DNA of 64,000 nucleotides from Gelatoporia subvermispora B (GCA_000320605.2 KB445791.1:3088576-3152575); one strand, 5' to 3'; positions 49,009-60,310 are shown, counted from the first letter of the stretch. Translations and numbers: made by a program. The notes: generated by a model from the letters alone, not told the origin.

Positions 49009-49913
49009 ATGGCCCCTCCACCTATCCAACTGTTCCTCACCACGATTGCATCTCAGCCTGCTCTTCGACAGCGTCAAGGTGCGCTTCACTGCCGTCATCT
49101 GACTTTGGTTGGGGCCTTATCGATCTGCGCAAGAGTACATCTTGCGCGTGCTGCAAGTGAAGAAGATTCAATTTTCATCCTATGACCTCGCATCGGATGA
49201 GGATGCCAAGAAGTTGTGGCGAAGGAAGGCCCCGCTAGGCGAGTGACGTCCGTTAATGGCCACCGGGCCACCTACTCGAGCAGATGACTGACCTCATTTG
49301 CAGACAAACAGCAATTGCCTGGCATGCTCATCGGCGGTACATTCCCCGGAGTAAGCTACCTAAATATCTCTCCTTTGAGTAGCCTCTCATCTGAGTTCCC
49401 TCGCAGACATTCGCAGACTTGTGCGTCCCACACTCGCAGCGCCCGTAGAGCGGCTTTGACTCACGCGACCGCAGCGAAGAGGCTGTCGAGTGTGACACCC
49501 TCGAGGACTTCCTCAGACTGAAGGAGGACTATCTCCCCTTTGAAGACGAAAAGGAGCTGCTCACCGCCGGGCCTGTCGGCGTCGCCGGCGCGTACACGCC
49601 CGCGCAGATGAACCCGGAGCACTCGCCCAGCCCCTCGCCGCTCAAGTCGAAGCCTAAGCCGAAGGACGAGAATGAAGTCGATGTCGGTGCAGAGCTCGGC
49701 GATGCGGGCTTGCAGGGTGTCAGCGTGTCGGAAGATGATCTCCTTGCGCTCGTGGAGGAACTCGGCCTCGGGGGAGAGGAGGCAAGTGAGCTCGTCAAGG
49801 GTCTTACCGGCGATAAGACACCCCCGAAGAAAGAGAAGGAGGTACCCGTCGACGCAAAAGAAGCAGAGCAGTCGTCAGATACGGATAAATCAGAAGATAA
49901 GGCGACATCCTAA
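49009..49913 (+). CDS. SH3BGR/glutaredoxin-like small protein with acidic C-terminus
   Basis: Thioredoxin-fold protein of the SH3-binding glutamic-acid-rich (SH3BGR) group, without an active CxxC. Exon 1 MAPPPIQLFLTTIASQPALR (49009), then EYILRVLQVKKIQFSSYDLA, SDEDAKKLWRRKAPL, DKQQLPGMLIGGTFPG, a 14-nt exon (49407-49420, TFADF) and EEAVECDTLEDFLRLKED. The last exon extends into a Lys/Glu/Pro-rich tail (KEKEVPVDAKEAEQSSDTDK) ending at 49913. Intron 2 (49239-49303) uses GC as donor (GCGAGT..CAG); only this choice keeps the frame KAPL-DKQQLPG. Role unknown, possibly a redox-scaffold adaptor. Converges with the SDR gene (134 bp). Confidence 0.85.
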
Positions 49914-50047
49914 GTGGAGCCCTATATACCCTCGCATCACGGACTTGGCATACTGAACGGAATAGGCTATTTACTAGGCGCATATATCACTAACATAATT
50001 ACTCAATCCGTAGCGTACACGATCGGTGCAATCCACACTGCTAGTCC

Positions 50048-51279
50048 TCACAACCGGCTTTCTCTATGTGGGATCAACCCAAGTACGAGCCCACCTCCGT
50101 CTAGCGCAACCGTGGCGCCATTGACGAACGCTCCTGCACGACTACAGAGGAACAGAACGGCCCCGGCAATGTCCTCCGGTTCGCCGATACGTTGGAGGGG
50201 ACGCGACCTCCTGATTTCTTCGCCCTGCGTGCGAAGGATCTGCGCCATCACTGCACCCGCAATATATCAGAACACGTTTTCGAGGATCACAAAGCCAACT
50301 CGGATAGGACTCACTCTTACTCCGGAACGGGCCTCGAGGCGGAGTTTGGGTCTAAGCTGACAGCTGAGTAAGAACCGGTTGAAGGAACGTACCGCATGCA
50401 ATGGTATTGCTGGTGATGCCCTCCCATCCGAGGCGGCTCGCAAAGTGGCGGCTCAGGTGGTGCAGTGCTGCTTTCGACGCGGCATACGCGTATGTGTGTC
50501 GTGGTGGGATAGCCTCGCCCTCGACCGAGCCAATCTGCGAGCCGGAGTCCCAGGTGTTCAGTGTTACATTATAGCGGGATGTACGGAAAACGTACGTTGA
50601 CGATCCGTGCTGGATCAAGGAAAGTGTCACCGCTGCGCCCGCCTTGCACTGCGGCTGCGCGGAGGAGCGGCAAACATTGTTGCGTAAGCGAGAATGCACG
50701 CTGGACGTTTAGTGTTAGTATCTTCGAAAACGCTTCGTCCTATTGCAGCAGATGATATGATCAGACAACTTCCGGTGTTCTTCCTGAGGAGGGCCTACCG
50801 GAAACGCATCGAATTCTGCGACCCACGTCGCACCTGCATTGTTAACGAGGATGTGCAGCGCATCTTCACGGGCTTTGATCTCGTCCACAAGTCGCTCGAC
50901 CTCGGAGAGCTGCTGCAAGTCGGCTGGGATCGATATGCACGCCCCGGGTCCGAGAGCGGTGAGCTCGTGCGCGGTCGCGTCGCACTCTGTTTTTGTCCTC
51001 GAACAAATGTACACCTATACACAATGAGCGCATTGGGGACATGAACAGTGAGCGTACCTACCTTTGCACCATTACGCACTAGTCCGGTGGCAATCTATGA
51101 GGCAGTCCAACTAGTCAGCATTCGGGAACGAAATACGTGTCAGATAGTGGTGTTACCATCTTCCCGATCCCGCGACTACCTCCTGAGACGAGCGCAACCT
51201 TTCCCCGCACCGCAAACAGTCTCTCGACCGCAAGCGCATCAGCAGATCGCGACGAAGGGCCCGCGGGGGACTGAGACAT
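50048..51279 (-). CDS. Short-chain dehydrogenase/reductase (3-oxoacyl-ACP-reductase-like)
   Basis: Classical SDR using NAD(P)H. Start MSQSPAGPSSRSADALAVER (51279). Nucleotide-binding motif SGGSRGIG, then NNAG in HILVNNAGATWVAEFD, catalytic Ser in VNIGSVEGEAIP and Tyr/Lys in YAYAASKAALHHL. Substrate loop IACGPFRSKMMAQILRTQG is restored only by splicing (acceptor CTCGAG before GCCCG). The C-terminus RPLQRIGEPEDIAGAVLFLC..VNGATVALDGGG is typical of fatty-acid-type SDRs. Stop at 50048. At least five short introns. The similar RhlG/FabG-type group includes enzymes of unknown substrate in fungi, so the physiological reaction is not assigned. No break is seen. Confidence 0.9.
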
Positions 51280-51873
51280 GGGTAGTAAAGCCACGAACGG
51301 CGATCAAGGTGCCTTTGTAGGCGGCATGGCAGGCCGAATCAAACGCAGACGCGAAGCGCGGGAGCGAGGCATTTCAAGCACTCCGGATCTGCATCAATCT
51401 AGCAGCCACCAGCGGCACCGTCTGGCCGCGAGCAGCGTGCAGCCTGTCGCGTCGCAGCCCGCCGCGTCTCGCGTCCGGGCGATCCTCCTCCTCATTGGGC
51501 GTTCCGTTGCCCCCACGCGCGTGACGTCACCTGACCGTTCCCTCCCATCTGCGCTCGCCACGCCACGCGCCTCCCCTCGCGCGGTGCGAGCTGCCTTTGC
51601 CGCGGGCCCGAGTAGCGGCTCCGGTGCTGTCTATTCTCAAAATGTGCTGCGCCTGGCCAGTGTCGCCCACAGGAACAATCGCGGTGTATCTTGCCACCAC
51701 AGTGCAGTCTAGAACAAGCCGGGCGCCGTTCAATCGATGCTCCACCCACGAACTTACCTGCGAAACAGGAACACGGCACAAGAAGAGTCGAGTCATGAGC
51801 GTCGAGCCAGAATCGCGCGAGAACGACGAAAGTAACATGTATTGATCCCGCATGCTGTGTACAGGCCGCCGTC
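51280..51873. other. Intergenic region between the SDR start and the seipin 3' end
   Basis: Holds the SDR promoter with a CRE-like site at 51522. An open frame of 158 codons on the minus strand (51492-51968) is a shadow with random-looking composition. Very GC-rich, CpG-dense stretch 51400-51620. Confidence 0.5.
51522..51529. promoter_or_regulatory. CRE-like palindrome TGACGTCA upstream of the SDR gene
   Basis: Perfect 8-bp CREB/ATF consensus, about 245 nt before the SDR ATG (51279). Function is inferred from the motif only. Confidence 0.35.
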
Positions 51874-53205
51874 CTACGCGTCCGAATCGGACTCTCGAGC
51901 AAGTATGCGCGACCGTCGGCGCCGCAGCGGCGTCGATGATGATGCAGATGGACTCGTTCCCGGGCCACTTATCGGGCTAGCACGAAATGCGGCGTCATCT
52001 TCCACGGGCTCCTCCTTCATGTCCGACTGGAACCGTGTACCAGAACGACAGAGGTTCAATCACTGACGCGAGCATGAAGATACGGAACACTCACGGATTG
52101 CCTCCTCGTGCCTGCACTCCTGCTGCGCGCCGGCTGCTTCTGTCTCCGCGCGGACTTCTCACTCAGGTCCCCTACGCTAATCTTGCGCCTGGGCTTCCTC
52201 CGCGGCTTCGCAGGCATGTCGTCGTCGGTGGGTGCCTCATCCCGGAATCGCCACTCAATGGCAGGCAACATACAGGAGGCCAGCACAATGAAGGAGATCC
52301 ACGAGAATGTTGCTGCGGCAGCCGACGCCGATATTAGTGGGAATCTGCTGATGAGGCCCCTAAAGCAAGTTCAGTTAGTCCAGGTGATGTGAAAGACCGC
52401 GGAGCAGGGCTTGCCTCAGGCCCTTGTGGACTACAACGCCGCGCAGCAGGGCAGAAATAACGCTAACTTCACGGCCTTGGCCGTTTCCAATGGTCTTCCA
52501 TTGGTCGCGTCGTCCAAGCTCGACTTGCGCATTAAGTCTCGTAGTCCCCGATATGAAGGATCTGAAAAGGGGTATCTTGATGTCTACGGTACCTGGCCTA
52601 TTGTACAAGATTGATAATGGAGAGGAAGGAGGGAGAATGATGGCCTGTCACGTAGAATTTCAATACGCGGAAACGGATGTATGATCCGCGTGACATACGG
52701 ATCGACGGACGGAGGCGAGTGTCTGATTTGAGGGCGTCAAAAGCGTGAGGGAAGTCATGAAGTTTCCGAGGACGAGATTCGACTCTGAAGCAGGCACAAC
52801 AAAATGGGCAGAGATGTCATATGGCTGGTGGGGACTAAGGTTGGGTAAGGCCACTTCGGCATAGGGGGGCATGCCATCCCTGTTCATGTAGTAAGAAAAT
52901 ATACCCATAATATGGACTGCATACGCATACCCGTATTGCAGGAACACTTCTGTCTCCCATCCGACTGCAATACTTCTCCATACAATCCACCCCGCCGTGA
53001 ATGACAAGAAGACTATCACTGGAATGGCAGCCAGGAACACGACAAGGGGGACGAGCTGTGGTCCCACCGGGCGGAAGAGCCGTACACATGCAGCAACGAG
53101 GTCTGCTAGCTTCCGTAGAGGATAATGGACAGGCCAAAAGTAGGCGTTCTGTGTGATGTCGCGATGGAGGCGCGTCTTGTCGTCAGCGGCAACGGTCCGC
53201 GACAT
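51874..53205 (-). CDS. Seipin-family lipid-droplet/ER protein
   Basis: ER membrane protein that organises lipid-droplet budding. Start MSRTVAADDKTRLHRDITQN (53205). A first transmembrane helix, LVPLVVFLAAIPVIVFLSFT, is followed by the lumenal beta-sandwich: DGMPPYAEVALPNLSPHQPY, DISAHFVVPASESNLVLGNF, MTSLTLLTPSNQTLASVRR. A 51-nt intron (GTATGC..AACAG) without stop is spliced to give FLQYGDGMPPYAEV. Later exons read YNRPGTVDIKIPLFRSFISG and the second helix SASAAAATFSWISFIVLASC. The cytosolic tail is basic (AKPRRKPRRKISVGD), and the last exon SDMKEEPVEDDAAFRAS ends SDSDA at 51874. Two-helix topology and length match fungal seipins. Divergent from the gene at 53516 over 310 bp. Confidence 0.9.
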
Positions 53206-53515
53206 TGTGCTGCAGTCACATAAGACAAACGAGAGTAGATGGGAGCAGTCTGCGCGGCGCGATGGGCTGGGCGCTGTAAACAGAGGAGAAACGAGTTTGG
53301 GGCGACGCAGCGTGCGCCAAGCCTGCGCAGGCGACCAGCGCGAGGCCCGTGATTTGCACGCGAGACGTCATCCACGTGACCGCTTCAATTGATCGCGGAT
53401 GACGCGCTCGACGCCCGTCTCAGTCCCTCCGAGCACAAGTTCCTCCGTCTGGCCAGCGTCGACTTCAGGCTAGATCAATTCCTACACAAATACGTAATCC
53501 ACTTGAATCTACTCA

Positions 53516-54175
53516 ATGACTGACACTACATCTGTTGATATCAAACAACTTCTGGGGGAGCACCCTTCGTCTCCGAAAATCGTAGTCCATCTTAACAATC
53601 TCGCCTCACTCGCCACGAGCCCACAAGGCACGACGCCCGAGATCAAGTCCTACCCCGATGCCGTCTACTTCAATTATTACTCACTCGGACTCAGCCTGCT
53701 TTTCAAACCAATCAACATGTACCGACCGCGCACGAACCTCGGGCGCGACGATCTAAAGGACGCGGACCTCGTCCTCGACGGGATCGACATCTATAACGTC
53801 CCACCACCTAAACCGGGCGCATCCCCGGAACAGCAGGGCACGACCAGGCTCATATACGCGACATACCCAGTTTCACCTGTCGTTCTTTCCCTTGCACCTG
53901 GCCCGTCCGCGGACGAGGCGACGCCTCGCGCGGCGAAGCTCGAAATTACTCCGAACTCGACAGGGAAGGACTTTGTGCAGGCGATGGGAGAGCCTGATCG
54001 CAAGGGGGGAGGCGCGGGACCGTCATCTGGATCTATCGGCATTTGGTGCGAGTGGTCGAAGGACGGCGTTATGGTGGAATTTGGCGGCGATGAGAGCAAG
54101 GGTCCTAAGGCGTGGGAGACAGGGAAGGACGCCGTCTGGAAAGTTATCTCCATCTTTCCGCCAAAAGAAGATTGA
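53516..54175 (+). CDS. Intronless conserved protein of unknown function
   Basis: A single 219-codon frame from MTDTTSVDIKQLLGEHPSSP (53516) to VISIFPPKED (stop 54173-54175). It is one of the few genes here without introns. Composition is that of a soluble protein, with a Tyr-rich block YPDAVYFNYYSLGLSLLF and a Gly/Ser-rich linker (RKGGGAGPSSGS) before the Trp-containing end (IWCEWSKDGVMVEFGGDESK, WKVISIFPP). The N- and C-terminal blocks look like one domain interrupted by the linker. No signal peptide or helix. I do not recognise the family. Frame quality, single start and context next to seipin make it a real gene. Confidence 0.8.
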   Translation: MTDTTSVDIKQLLGEHPSSPKIVVHLNNLASLATSPQGTTPEIKSYPDAVYFNYYSLGLSLLFKPINMYRPRTNLGRDDLKDADLVLDGIDIYNVPPPKPGASPEQQGTTRLIYATYPVSPVVLSLAPGPSADEATPRAAKLEITPNSTGKDFVQAMGEPDRKGGGAGPSSGSIGIWCEWSKDGVMVEFGGDESKGPKAWETGKDAVWKVISIFPPKED

Positions 54176-55204
54176 ACCAGGATGTACACATTCATTATAC
54201 ACAGCGAACACAACAATGTGTCGGAAATCAGTTGTGCTGACGATGATTCTAGCTACCAGGTTGAGTATGTGAGCTGCGGAATCCAACTAGAAGCAGAGGA
54301 AGATCGGAATTGCTGCAACCCCAAGGTATATCGAAAGACTAGTAACCGATAGTGGGCCGAACTTGAAGCTCGTCACGTACACTCTCAAATCACTCAGTAA
54401 TGTGGTGCTCCTGCAAACGGAACTGCATACTTCCACTTAGTCTTGATGATGCAACATGCCCTTCTACGTGCAATTATTGCCACATTAGTCACTATGTTGT
54501 CTAGGAGATGGGTGTCATAGAACTTCCTCGGGACGAGGGTTGCGAATACACAGCTGCGTCATGTTTTCGTGAAGCAGGAAAGTGCGACCTTGATGGTCAG
54601 GGTTCGGCGGCATTTGGTGTACCGCATGGCATGCCGGAGGGGGGGGGGGGCTGAGCGCATTTTAACACATGCTCTAATGTAGTTCGAGGGTTTTGAGAGA
54701 ATATCATCCATGCTTCACATATCCAAGTCCGAAATATTGCAAACGCGAGTCACCGCACGTCATGTGGTCTTCCACATAGAAGCTGGAAGCTGTTTCAAGA
54801 TATTCCCATTTCTACGCCCTGTACTAGGCCGTTACACATCTCGCCGAGAGACAGTCGCGACGGTGTATATACCGCAGACGATATACAGATCCTGAGCAGT
54901 ATCAGACGTGACCCGCTAACATCTTGAGGTGTTCCCGATCCGTTGAGTCGGGCAAGGTTCGCGATCGAAGATAGCATTTGCATCTTCCTGGTTTAACAGA
55001 TTCTCGGGCAGGTCACCGCTGGCTGCGACCACGGACGAAAGTTATTGCATTGTGTTCTCTATATGCATAGTGATTGCCATACTATATTCCTTGTGATGTA
55101 TGTCTAATACGATGTCCATCCATGCTAGTGAGCCACGAATGCCAACGCCAGGATGCTCAGAGTGGACCCTCTGCATGCCAACAATTAGTCCTCAAAAGAC
55201 ATCC
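54176..55204. other. Intergenic region of about 1 kb
   Basis: No exon recognised. A 12-G homopolymer lies at 54639-54650. Short open frames on both strands are not supported. It separates the intronless gene from the first of two tandem unknown genes. Confidence 0.5.
54639..54650. repeat. Poly-G tract (12 G)
   Basis: Homopolymer outside genes; its exact length is uncertain. Confidence 0.8.
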
Positions 55205-55880
55205 TCAGCATAAATTCTGGAACTCACGATAATCGTACACCAGCCGTGCGCGGACTTTCTCCCCAGCAGGGCCAAGGAAGTCAAGGTGCCTGGTGGACCG
55301 TCTCTCGCCGTCAATTTCCTCGAATCCCCAAGTCTGTCGGTCTTGTCATCAGCTTCAATTGGATAACACACAGTGAACTACATACCTGCTCCATCGCCCA
55401 TTTCTTCCCTCCTTTTGCAGGGTTACCCTCTACGTACGTGAGGACGATGCCGAGGTCCTGCACTTCATCCGTCCAACCCTGCTTCAGCCAATCCTTGTCC
55501 ACATCGTCTAGCTGGGCGCGCCTGCTACGCGCGAGGAGCGGACCAAAGAGTGGATCATCGACCTCGCGCTGCTCCCAGTCCAAGATACGGTGTTCTGTGT
55601 TGCCGCCGACACCACCCGATAGTGTCTGCTTCGTCTCAATGTGCTCGACGCTATTCGCGTCTTTGAAGTGCCTCACAGTAAGGTAGACTGACGCGACACG
55701 CGCGGCCTTGCGCTTGATCCACGGAAGGCCCTGCAGCCGAAGAATCTCATCGGTCTCATCGCTGAGACCCTTATTCTATACAGGGGTGAGGGGACGCTCA
55801 TAAGGTGCGACATGGAACTGACATACCAATTGATACTTGCCAGAGACGTCGAGGAGACCGACTTCGCGAGGGAGTGCCAT
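55205..55880 (-). CDS. Conserved fungal protein of unknown function, tandem paralogue E
   Basis: Exon 1 MALPREVGLLDVSGKYQL (55880) is followed by a long exon: NKGLSDETDEILRLQGLPWI, VASVYLTVRHFKDANSVEHI, QTLSGGVGGNTEHRILDWEQ, DPLFGPLLARSRRAQLDDVD, KDWLKQGWTDEVQDLGIVLT, then a short exon TWGFEEIDGERRSTRHLDFL ending in RARLVYDY. The alternation of strands and the G-G-N-T-E turn suggest a small beta-barrel (calycin/lipocalin-like), but this is only a guess. No signal peptide. A donor (GTGAGT) follows YDY, so the true end may lie a few residues into another exon; read-through would stop at 55205. Same family as the gene at 56338-57005. Confidence 0.72.
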
Positions 55881-56337
55881 AGCGGATGACGAGGGGGGTC
55901 TGATAGGTGAGGTGTGCGACTATGGTGATCGCAGTGCTAGTCGAAAATAGATACTTATATTCCTCAGGGATAGCTGGGGTGGATCCCCAAGATTAGCAGG
56001 GTCGGCCCAACTCAATTGTAGTCTCGGGCAAGTGCATCTAGCCGAAGCCCTGAAACGCACGAACTTGCCTTTCTCATGTGAATTACGAACCACAGCCTAC
56101 GGTCGGTCAGTATTAGAGCGACTCGAATCCGAATTCGGCAGACCAGCGGTGAGTGCATTGTGCTTGCATAAATCCATTCGTGACAGCATGGTTACGAGGG
56201 TAGCAGAAGTAGTATCGAGCCGTACATTGGTATATGCACTGATCCAAATCAAGGTGACCAGTGTCTACATCTCGGCACCGCGGGCCATTCAGAGCGTACC
56301 CTCTGAACACAGGGTCAGACAATAATGTCGCATGATG
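55881..56337. other. Intergenic region between tandem paralogues E and F
   Basis: Promoter of paralogue E and 3' flank of paralogue F. Nothing else is seen. Confidence 0.5.
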
Positions 56338-57005
56338 CTAAGCAGGACACTTACGATAATCATACACAAGACGTGCTCGGATCTTCTCGCCCCCGGGTCC
56401 GAGGAAGTCAAGATGCCTGGCGTACCGCTTTTCGCCATCGATCTCCTCGAAGCCCCATGTCTACGCTGGGTCGTCAGCACGACAAATCGCATTCTGCAGT
56501 GAATACTGACCTGCTCAACAACCCAGTTGGTGTGGCTCTTCTCAGTCTCACTCTGAGCCCTCGTGTCGACTGTTCCGTGCTCCCACACATCATCCGTCCA
56601 GCCTTCCCTCAACCATTCATTGTCGATCTCGTCCAGCGAGACGCGCCTGCTACGCGATAACACCCAGCCAAATGTCGGGTCTTGTATCTCTCGTTCCTCA
56701 TAGTCAAGGATGCGGTTCTCGGTGTTTCCGCCAACACCGCCAGAGAGTACCTGATCGATGTCGATATGCTCGACCCCGTCGTCGCTCGTGTAGTGCCTTA
56801 CGGTGAGGTAGATCGAGGCCATGCTGATCGCCCTCCGCTTGAACCACGAGACACCCTGAAGGCGCAGGATCTCATCGGTGTCGTCACTGAGCGACTTGTT
56901 CTGCACTGGTGGTCAACGCGGCGACCGCCTGTTGATGACATGCGGGCGCACCATCATGTACTTCCCGCTGATGTCGAGGATGGTCATCTCCGGTGGTGCA
57001 GCCAT
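56338..57005 (-). CDS. Conserved fungal protein of unknown function, tandem paralogue F
   Basis: Head-to-tail copy of the gene at 55205-55880. Start MAAPPEMTILDISGKYMM (57005), then NKSLSDDTDEILRLQGVSWF, MASIYLTVRHYTSDDGVEHI, QVLSGGVGGNTENRILDYEE, DPTFGWVLSRSRRVSLDEID, NEWLREGWTDDVWEHGTVDT and TWGFEEIDGEKRYARHLDFL, ending in RARLVYDY. Both copies share the exon boundary before TWGFEEIDGE and the donor after YDY. They differ most in the loop before that boundary (SETEKSHTNWVVEQ here, NPAKGGKKWAMEQ there). The exact C-terminus is unresolved, as in the sister; read-through stops at 56338. Role unknown, and nothing in the context assigns one. Confidence 0.72.
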
Positions 57006-57711
57006 GGCGTTGCTTGCTGGACGTGGTCGAGGTATGAGGTGGCTGTTGAGACCTTCGCGGTGTAGCTATGACACCACGCACGGTTATGGCGCAGTCCGAC
57101 TAATTAGTCTGAGAACGTTCACGTTCAACTGCCAATCACATGAGCGTGACGTGCATAGTCGGAGCGGGTGTTGTACGCCCCGGCGCCATGCTCCGTGGCA
57201 GTGTTATCGCGATGTCTGGAGGGAGTCGAGGCGAGTGAGGAGCTTAATGGACCTGTTTAGTGTCGCATCTCGGAGGCCATCAACAAGCCTCTAGCTAAAG
57301 ATTTGTGGATAGGAGACATCTTGACCGGGACTGCGCAGTCTGGGCTGAGGGTGTGAACGGTGTCGAGCAGAGATCATTACGGTAAGCGCCCTGAAAGACC
57401 TTCCCCGTTTCGGTGCAGCGACCCGACCAAACTCTGTTAGACGTTTGTCTCCTAAGCCCTCGTGCTGGTCGTGTGCCGGTCTCTAATACAAGCCTCGCCG
57501 GTACTCTCGTCGAGTTGAAGCCCGGAATTGGTTCACCAATCGGTCTCGCTTTGTCTGACATACAACGAGTCGTTGTATCCGCAGCAAGTACGCAGCAAGT
57601 GACCTTACCAAGTTCAGCTTCCGACTTTCGTGGAAACTATATGGCTTGTCTCTGACGTCCACACTCGTTTCTTTCCTGCATGCTGCTGCACCCTGCTGTT
57701 TCTATCCCCGA
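57006..57711. other. Divergent intergenic region before the LCCL gene
   Basis: Upstream region of paralogue F (minus) and the LCCL gene (plus). An 88-codon minus-strand frame with an ATG (57295-57561) has no domain, and I do not support it as a gene. Confidence 0.5.
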
Positions 57712-59845
57712 TGGCTAGCATGCGTCTAATGGAGTTGAACTCCACGGCAAGCTCGTCACACACTGGCATCACTCACGTCGAGTCGGAAGACCAAAAGGCA
57801 TACACCCCGGCTGCGACGAAGTCCCCCTCACAGATATTCGACGTAGAGGAGCTCCAGGACAAACCTCATTCATGGCCTCCCTGGCAGAGGAAGATGAGGA
57901 AAGTACTGCTCCTGGACAACCCCAAAGTTGCCCGCATTATTCGTTACATCAGGGGCCCTAGACCGAAGGTGGATCTGTCAGGTACTTGCTGGACTAGAAG
58001 ATAATTGTGAAAGGCATGTTTTTAACTGGCTGCGACAGATCCCACGCCTTTCCTCAGTTGTACCTTTCAATTTGGCAGACGGTACTACACCCTCGCCCTA
58101 GAACCCGCCCTCATCCGCGCTACCCGCCGCTTCACTTCTCCCTGGCTGTTCACAATCCTCGCCATAGGCTACATCATCGGGTTTGCGTTCTTCTCACGAG
58201 CGCAGTCTTTCCTAACTCCGGCGGACTCGTTCATCGATTGCACAGCGACGTACTGGTCTCAGGATGATGGCTGTGGACTAAATGGCGAAGACTGCATGCC
58301 ATTCAGCAATTCGAGCTTTGATTTCCGCTGCCCCGCGCAATGCAGTTCTGTAATTCTGCAAAACCCGAGGACTATTGGAAATATCGAGATCGACTTCGTT
58401 CCCTTGCTTGTAGGGGGCGGTGATGAAAACGGGACTTATCGTGGCGACAGCTTCGTCTGTGCAGCTGCTGTACAAGCGTGAGTCGGCAGTGCTATGTCCT
58501 ACCATCATCAACGATGCTGATATATAATCCTCATATTAGTGGCCTCATCAGTGATTCCAAGGGAGGCTGCGCTTCCCTTCAGCTCGTCGGCAACTTCACC
58601 AATTACCTTCCTTTCAGTGCACATGGGCTGACATCTGTCGGGTTTCCAAGCACGTTCCCCCTCTCCTTCCAATTCCTCCCAACCACATCTCTTACGCATT
58701 GCACTGACCTGCGCAATGCCGCCCTTGCATTCAATATCATTATCACTGCTCTCTTATTCCTAGTACTCCGTCCAAAGCCTATCATCACATACTGGTGTCT
58801 TGTCTGCATTGGCTTCTGGCACGTCACACTCTTCTCCCAGCCTCGTGCGACGCCACCTCCCCTCGACGATGCCTTTGGAACGTTCCTTCCGACTCTCTTC
58901 GTTGCGTACGCGTTCTGGCGTCTCGCATTCCGTTTCACCCTTCCAGCTTTCCGCAATGCGCCGATCGAATCAGCAGTGTGGTACCTTGCGCCATACTGGG
59001 CTGGCGTCCTCACCAACATTACCACGGACAAAATACCCATAGATCGCCTCGTGGGCTCTGACCTTAAATCCCAGCCAGGTGCTATAACGGCACTCATCAT
59101 CATATGTGTCATAATCTTCGTAATTGTGGTCAATCAAGTGCGTGTCATCCGCAAGACCGGATGGCTACCGTGGTACCTAGGATGGTATGTCGCTGGGGGT
59201 CTAACCGCCATGATTCTCGCCCTCCTACCCGGCCTACAATTCCGGCTCCACCATTATATATTGTCGATGGTTCTAATACCCGGTACGGGATTCCCGACGC
59301 GTCTGTCGGCCATTTACCAAGGGTTCTTGCTTGGAATGTTCCTCAACGGGGTTGCCGCGTTCGACTTTGACTCTATTTTGCAGACTGCCGCGGATGTAAG
59401 TATATGTCCGAGCTTCGCCCCGAAGTTACCAGCTGACTTGAGCTAACAGCTGCAACGCGACGCACCTCTGGCCACTGACGTACCGACATTCCTCACGAAC
59501 TCGACTTCATACAATGTGTCGATACCACTACAGGATCAATTAATCTTCTGGGCGCCGCTCCCAGACGCAAGTGAGGGATGGACCGGCTTCTCCCTGCTCG
59601 TCGATGATGTAGAGCGCTACGTCGGCTCCGCGCTCAACTATTCGCTGGCGTCACTGGCAGCTGGCATCCCACATTTTTTCCGGATCGCGGTGCGTTTCAT
59701 TACTATAGGAGACATGCTTCGCGCTGATCGCTTCTATTGTTCCCCATTCCAGTTTGTGAGCGGGGAGCAAGCCGGTGGCTACACCATGCCCGCGACGCTC
59801 TGGCCCAATGGGACATGGGTAGATCCGCTCCCTGGGACGACGTGA
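57712..59845 (+). CDS. LCCL-domain multi-spanning membrane protein
   Basis: Fungal membrane protein of the LCCL type with unknown role. From MASMRLMELNSTASSSHTGI (57712) a cytosolic tail of about 110 residues leads to a first helix (SPWLFTILAIGYIIGFAFF). The lumenal/extracellular LCCL domain follows, with Cys pairs: SFIDCTATYWSQDDGCGLNG, SFDFRCPAQCSSVILQNPRT, IDFVPLLVGGGDENGTYRGD, SFVCAAAVQAGLISDSKGGC. About seven more helices follow, e.g. LAFNIIITALLFLVLRPK, FLPTLFVAYAFWRLAFRFTL, ALIIICVIIFVIVVNQVRVI and WYVAGGLTAMILALLPGLQF. A C-terminal lumenal domain of about 130 residues ends at 59845 (DPLPGTT). Introns at about 57985, 58480, 59395 and 59690. Confidence 0.85.
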
Positions 59846-60310
59846 CCACCTTGGACATTTGCTATTGGCTATTCATTGTTCGGGCACGGACGATTGTAGA
59901 CCTCATGTAATGGGTACGGTTGGTGAATTGTATCATTATTGCGCGTAAGTCTCCTGAATGAACTACGCGGACAAATTTCTGGCTGTTGGCATCAACGTCG
60001 TTGACGCTGCGCGAAGCACCTTTGCTGCGTAGTGTTCGTGGCAGCGGCAGCGGCGCGAAGTCTGCTGCGAAGGGCCGCCGTAGTTCGAGAGTTTCGCACT
60101 GGCGCCGCTCGGCGCGGCGGCGCGGAAGTAATCATGCCACACGAGCACGTGCGCGCGTCGTATATGAAGCCCTGACTGAGATTTCCTCTCTGAGTGGCAC
60201 CTTCCCATTCCAATAGTCCCTGGCCCATCTCTTGCCCGCCTCCTCCACACCCTAGGCCCGTTTGGATCTCGTCTGTCTGTCTACCATATACCCCTATCAA
60301 TCACCACGAA
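59846..60310. other. Intergenic region of about 465 bp
   Basis: 5' flank of the Trp/Gly-rich gene, with a pyrimidine-rich stretch near 60220-60260. No exon or RNA gene is seen. Confidence 0.5.

Noticed and set aside
51492..51968. 158-codon minus-strand frame overlapping the seipin 3' end
   Set aside because: GC-rich shadow frame; the overlapping seipin exon has family support, this does not.
57295..57561. 88-codon minus-strand open frame with ATG
   Set aside because: No domain, no splice extension and low-complexity basic composition; likely chance.
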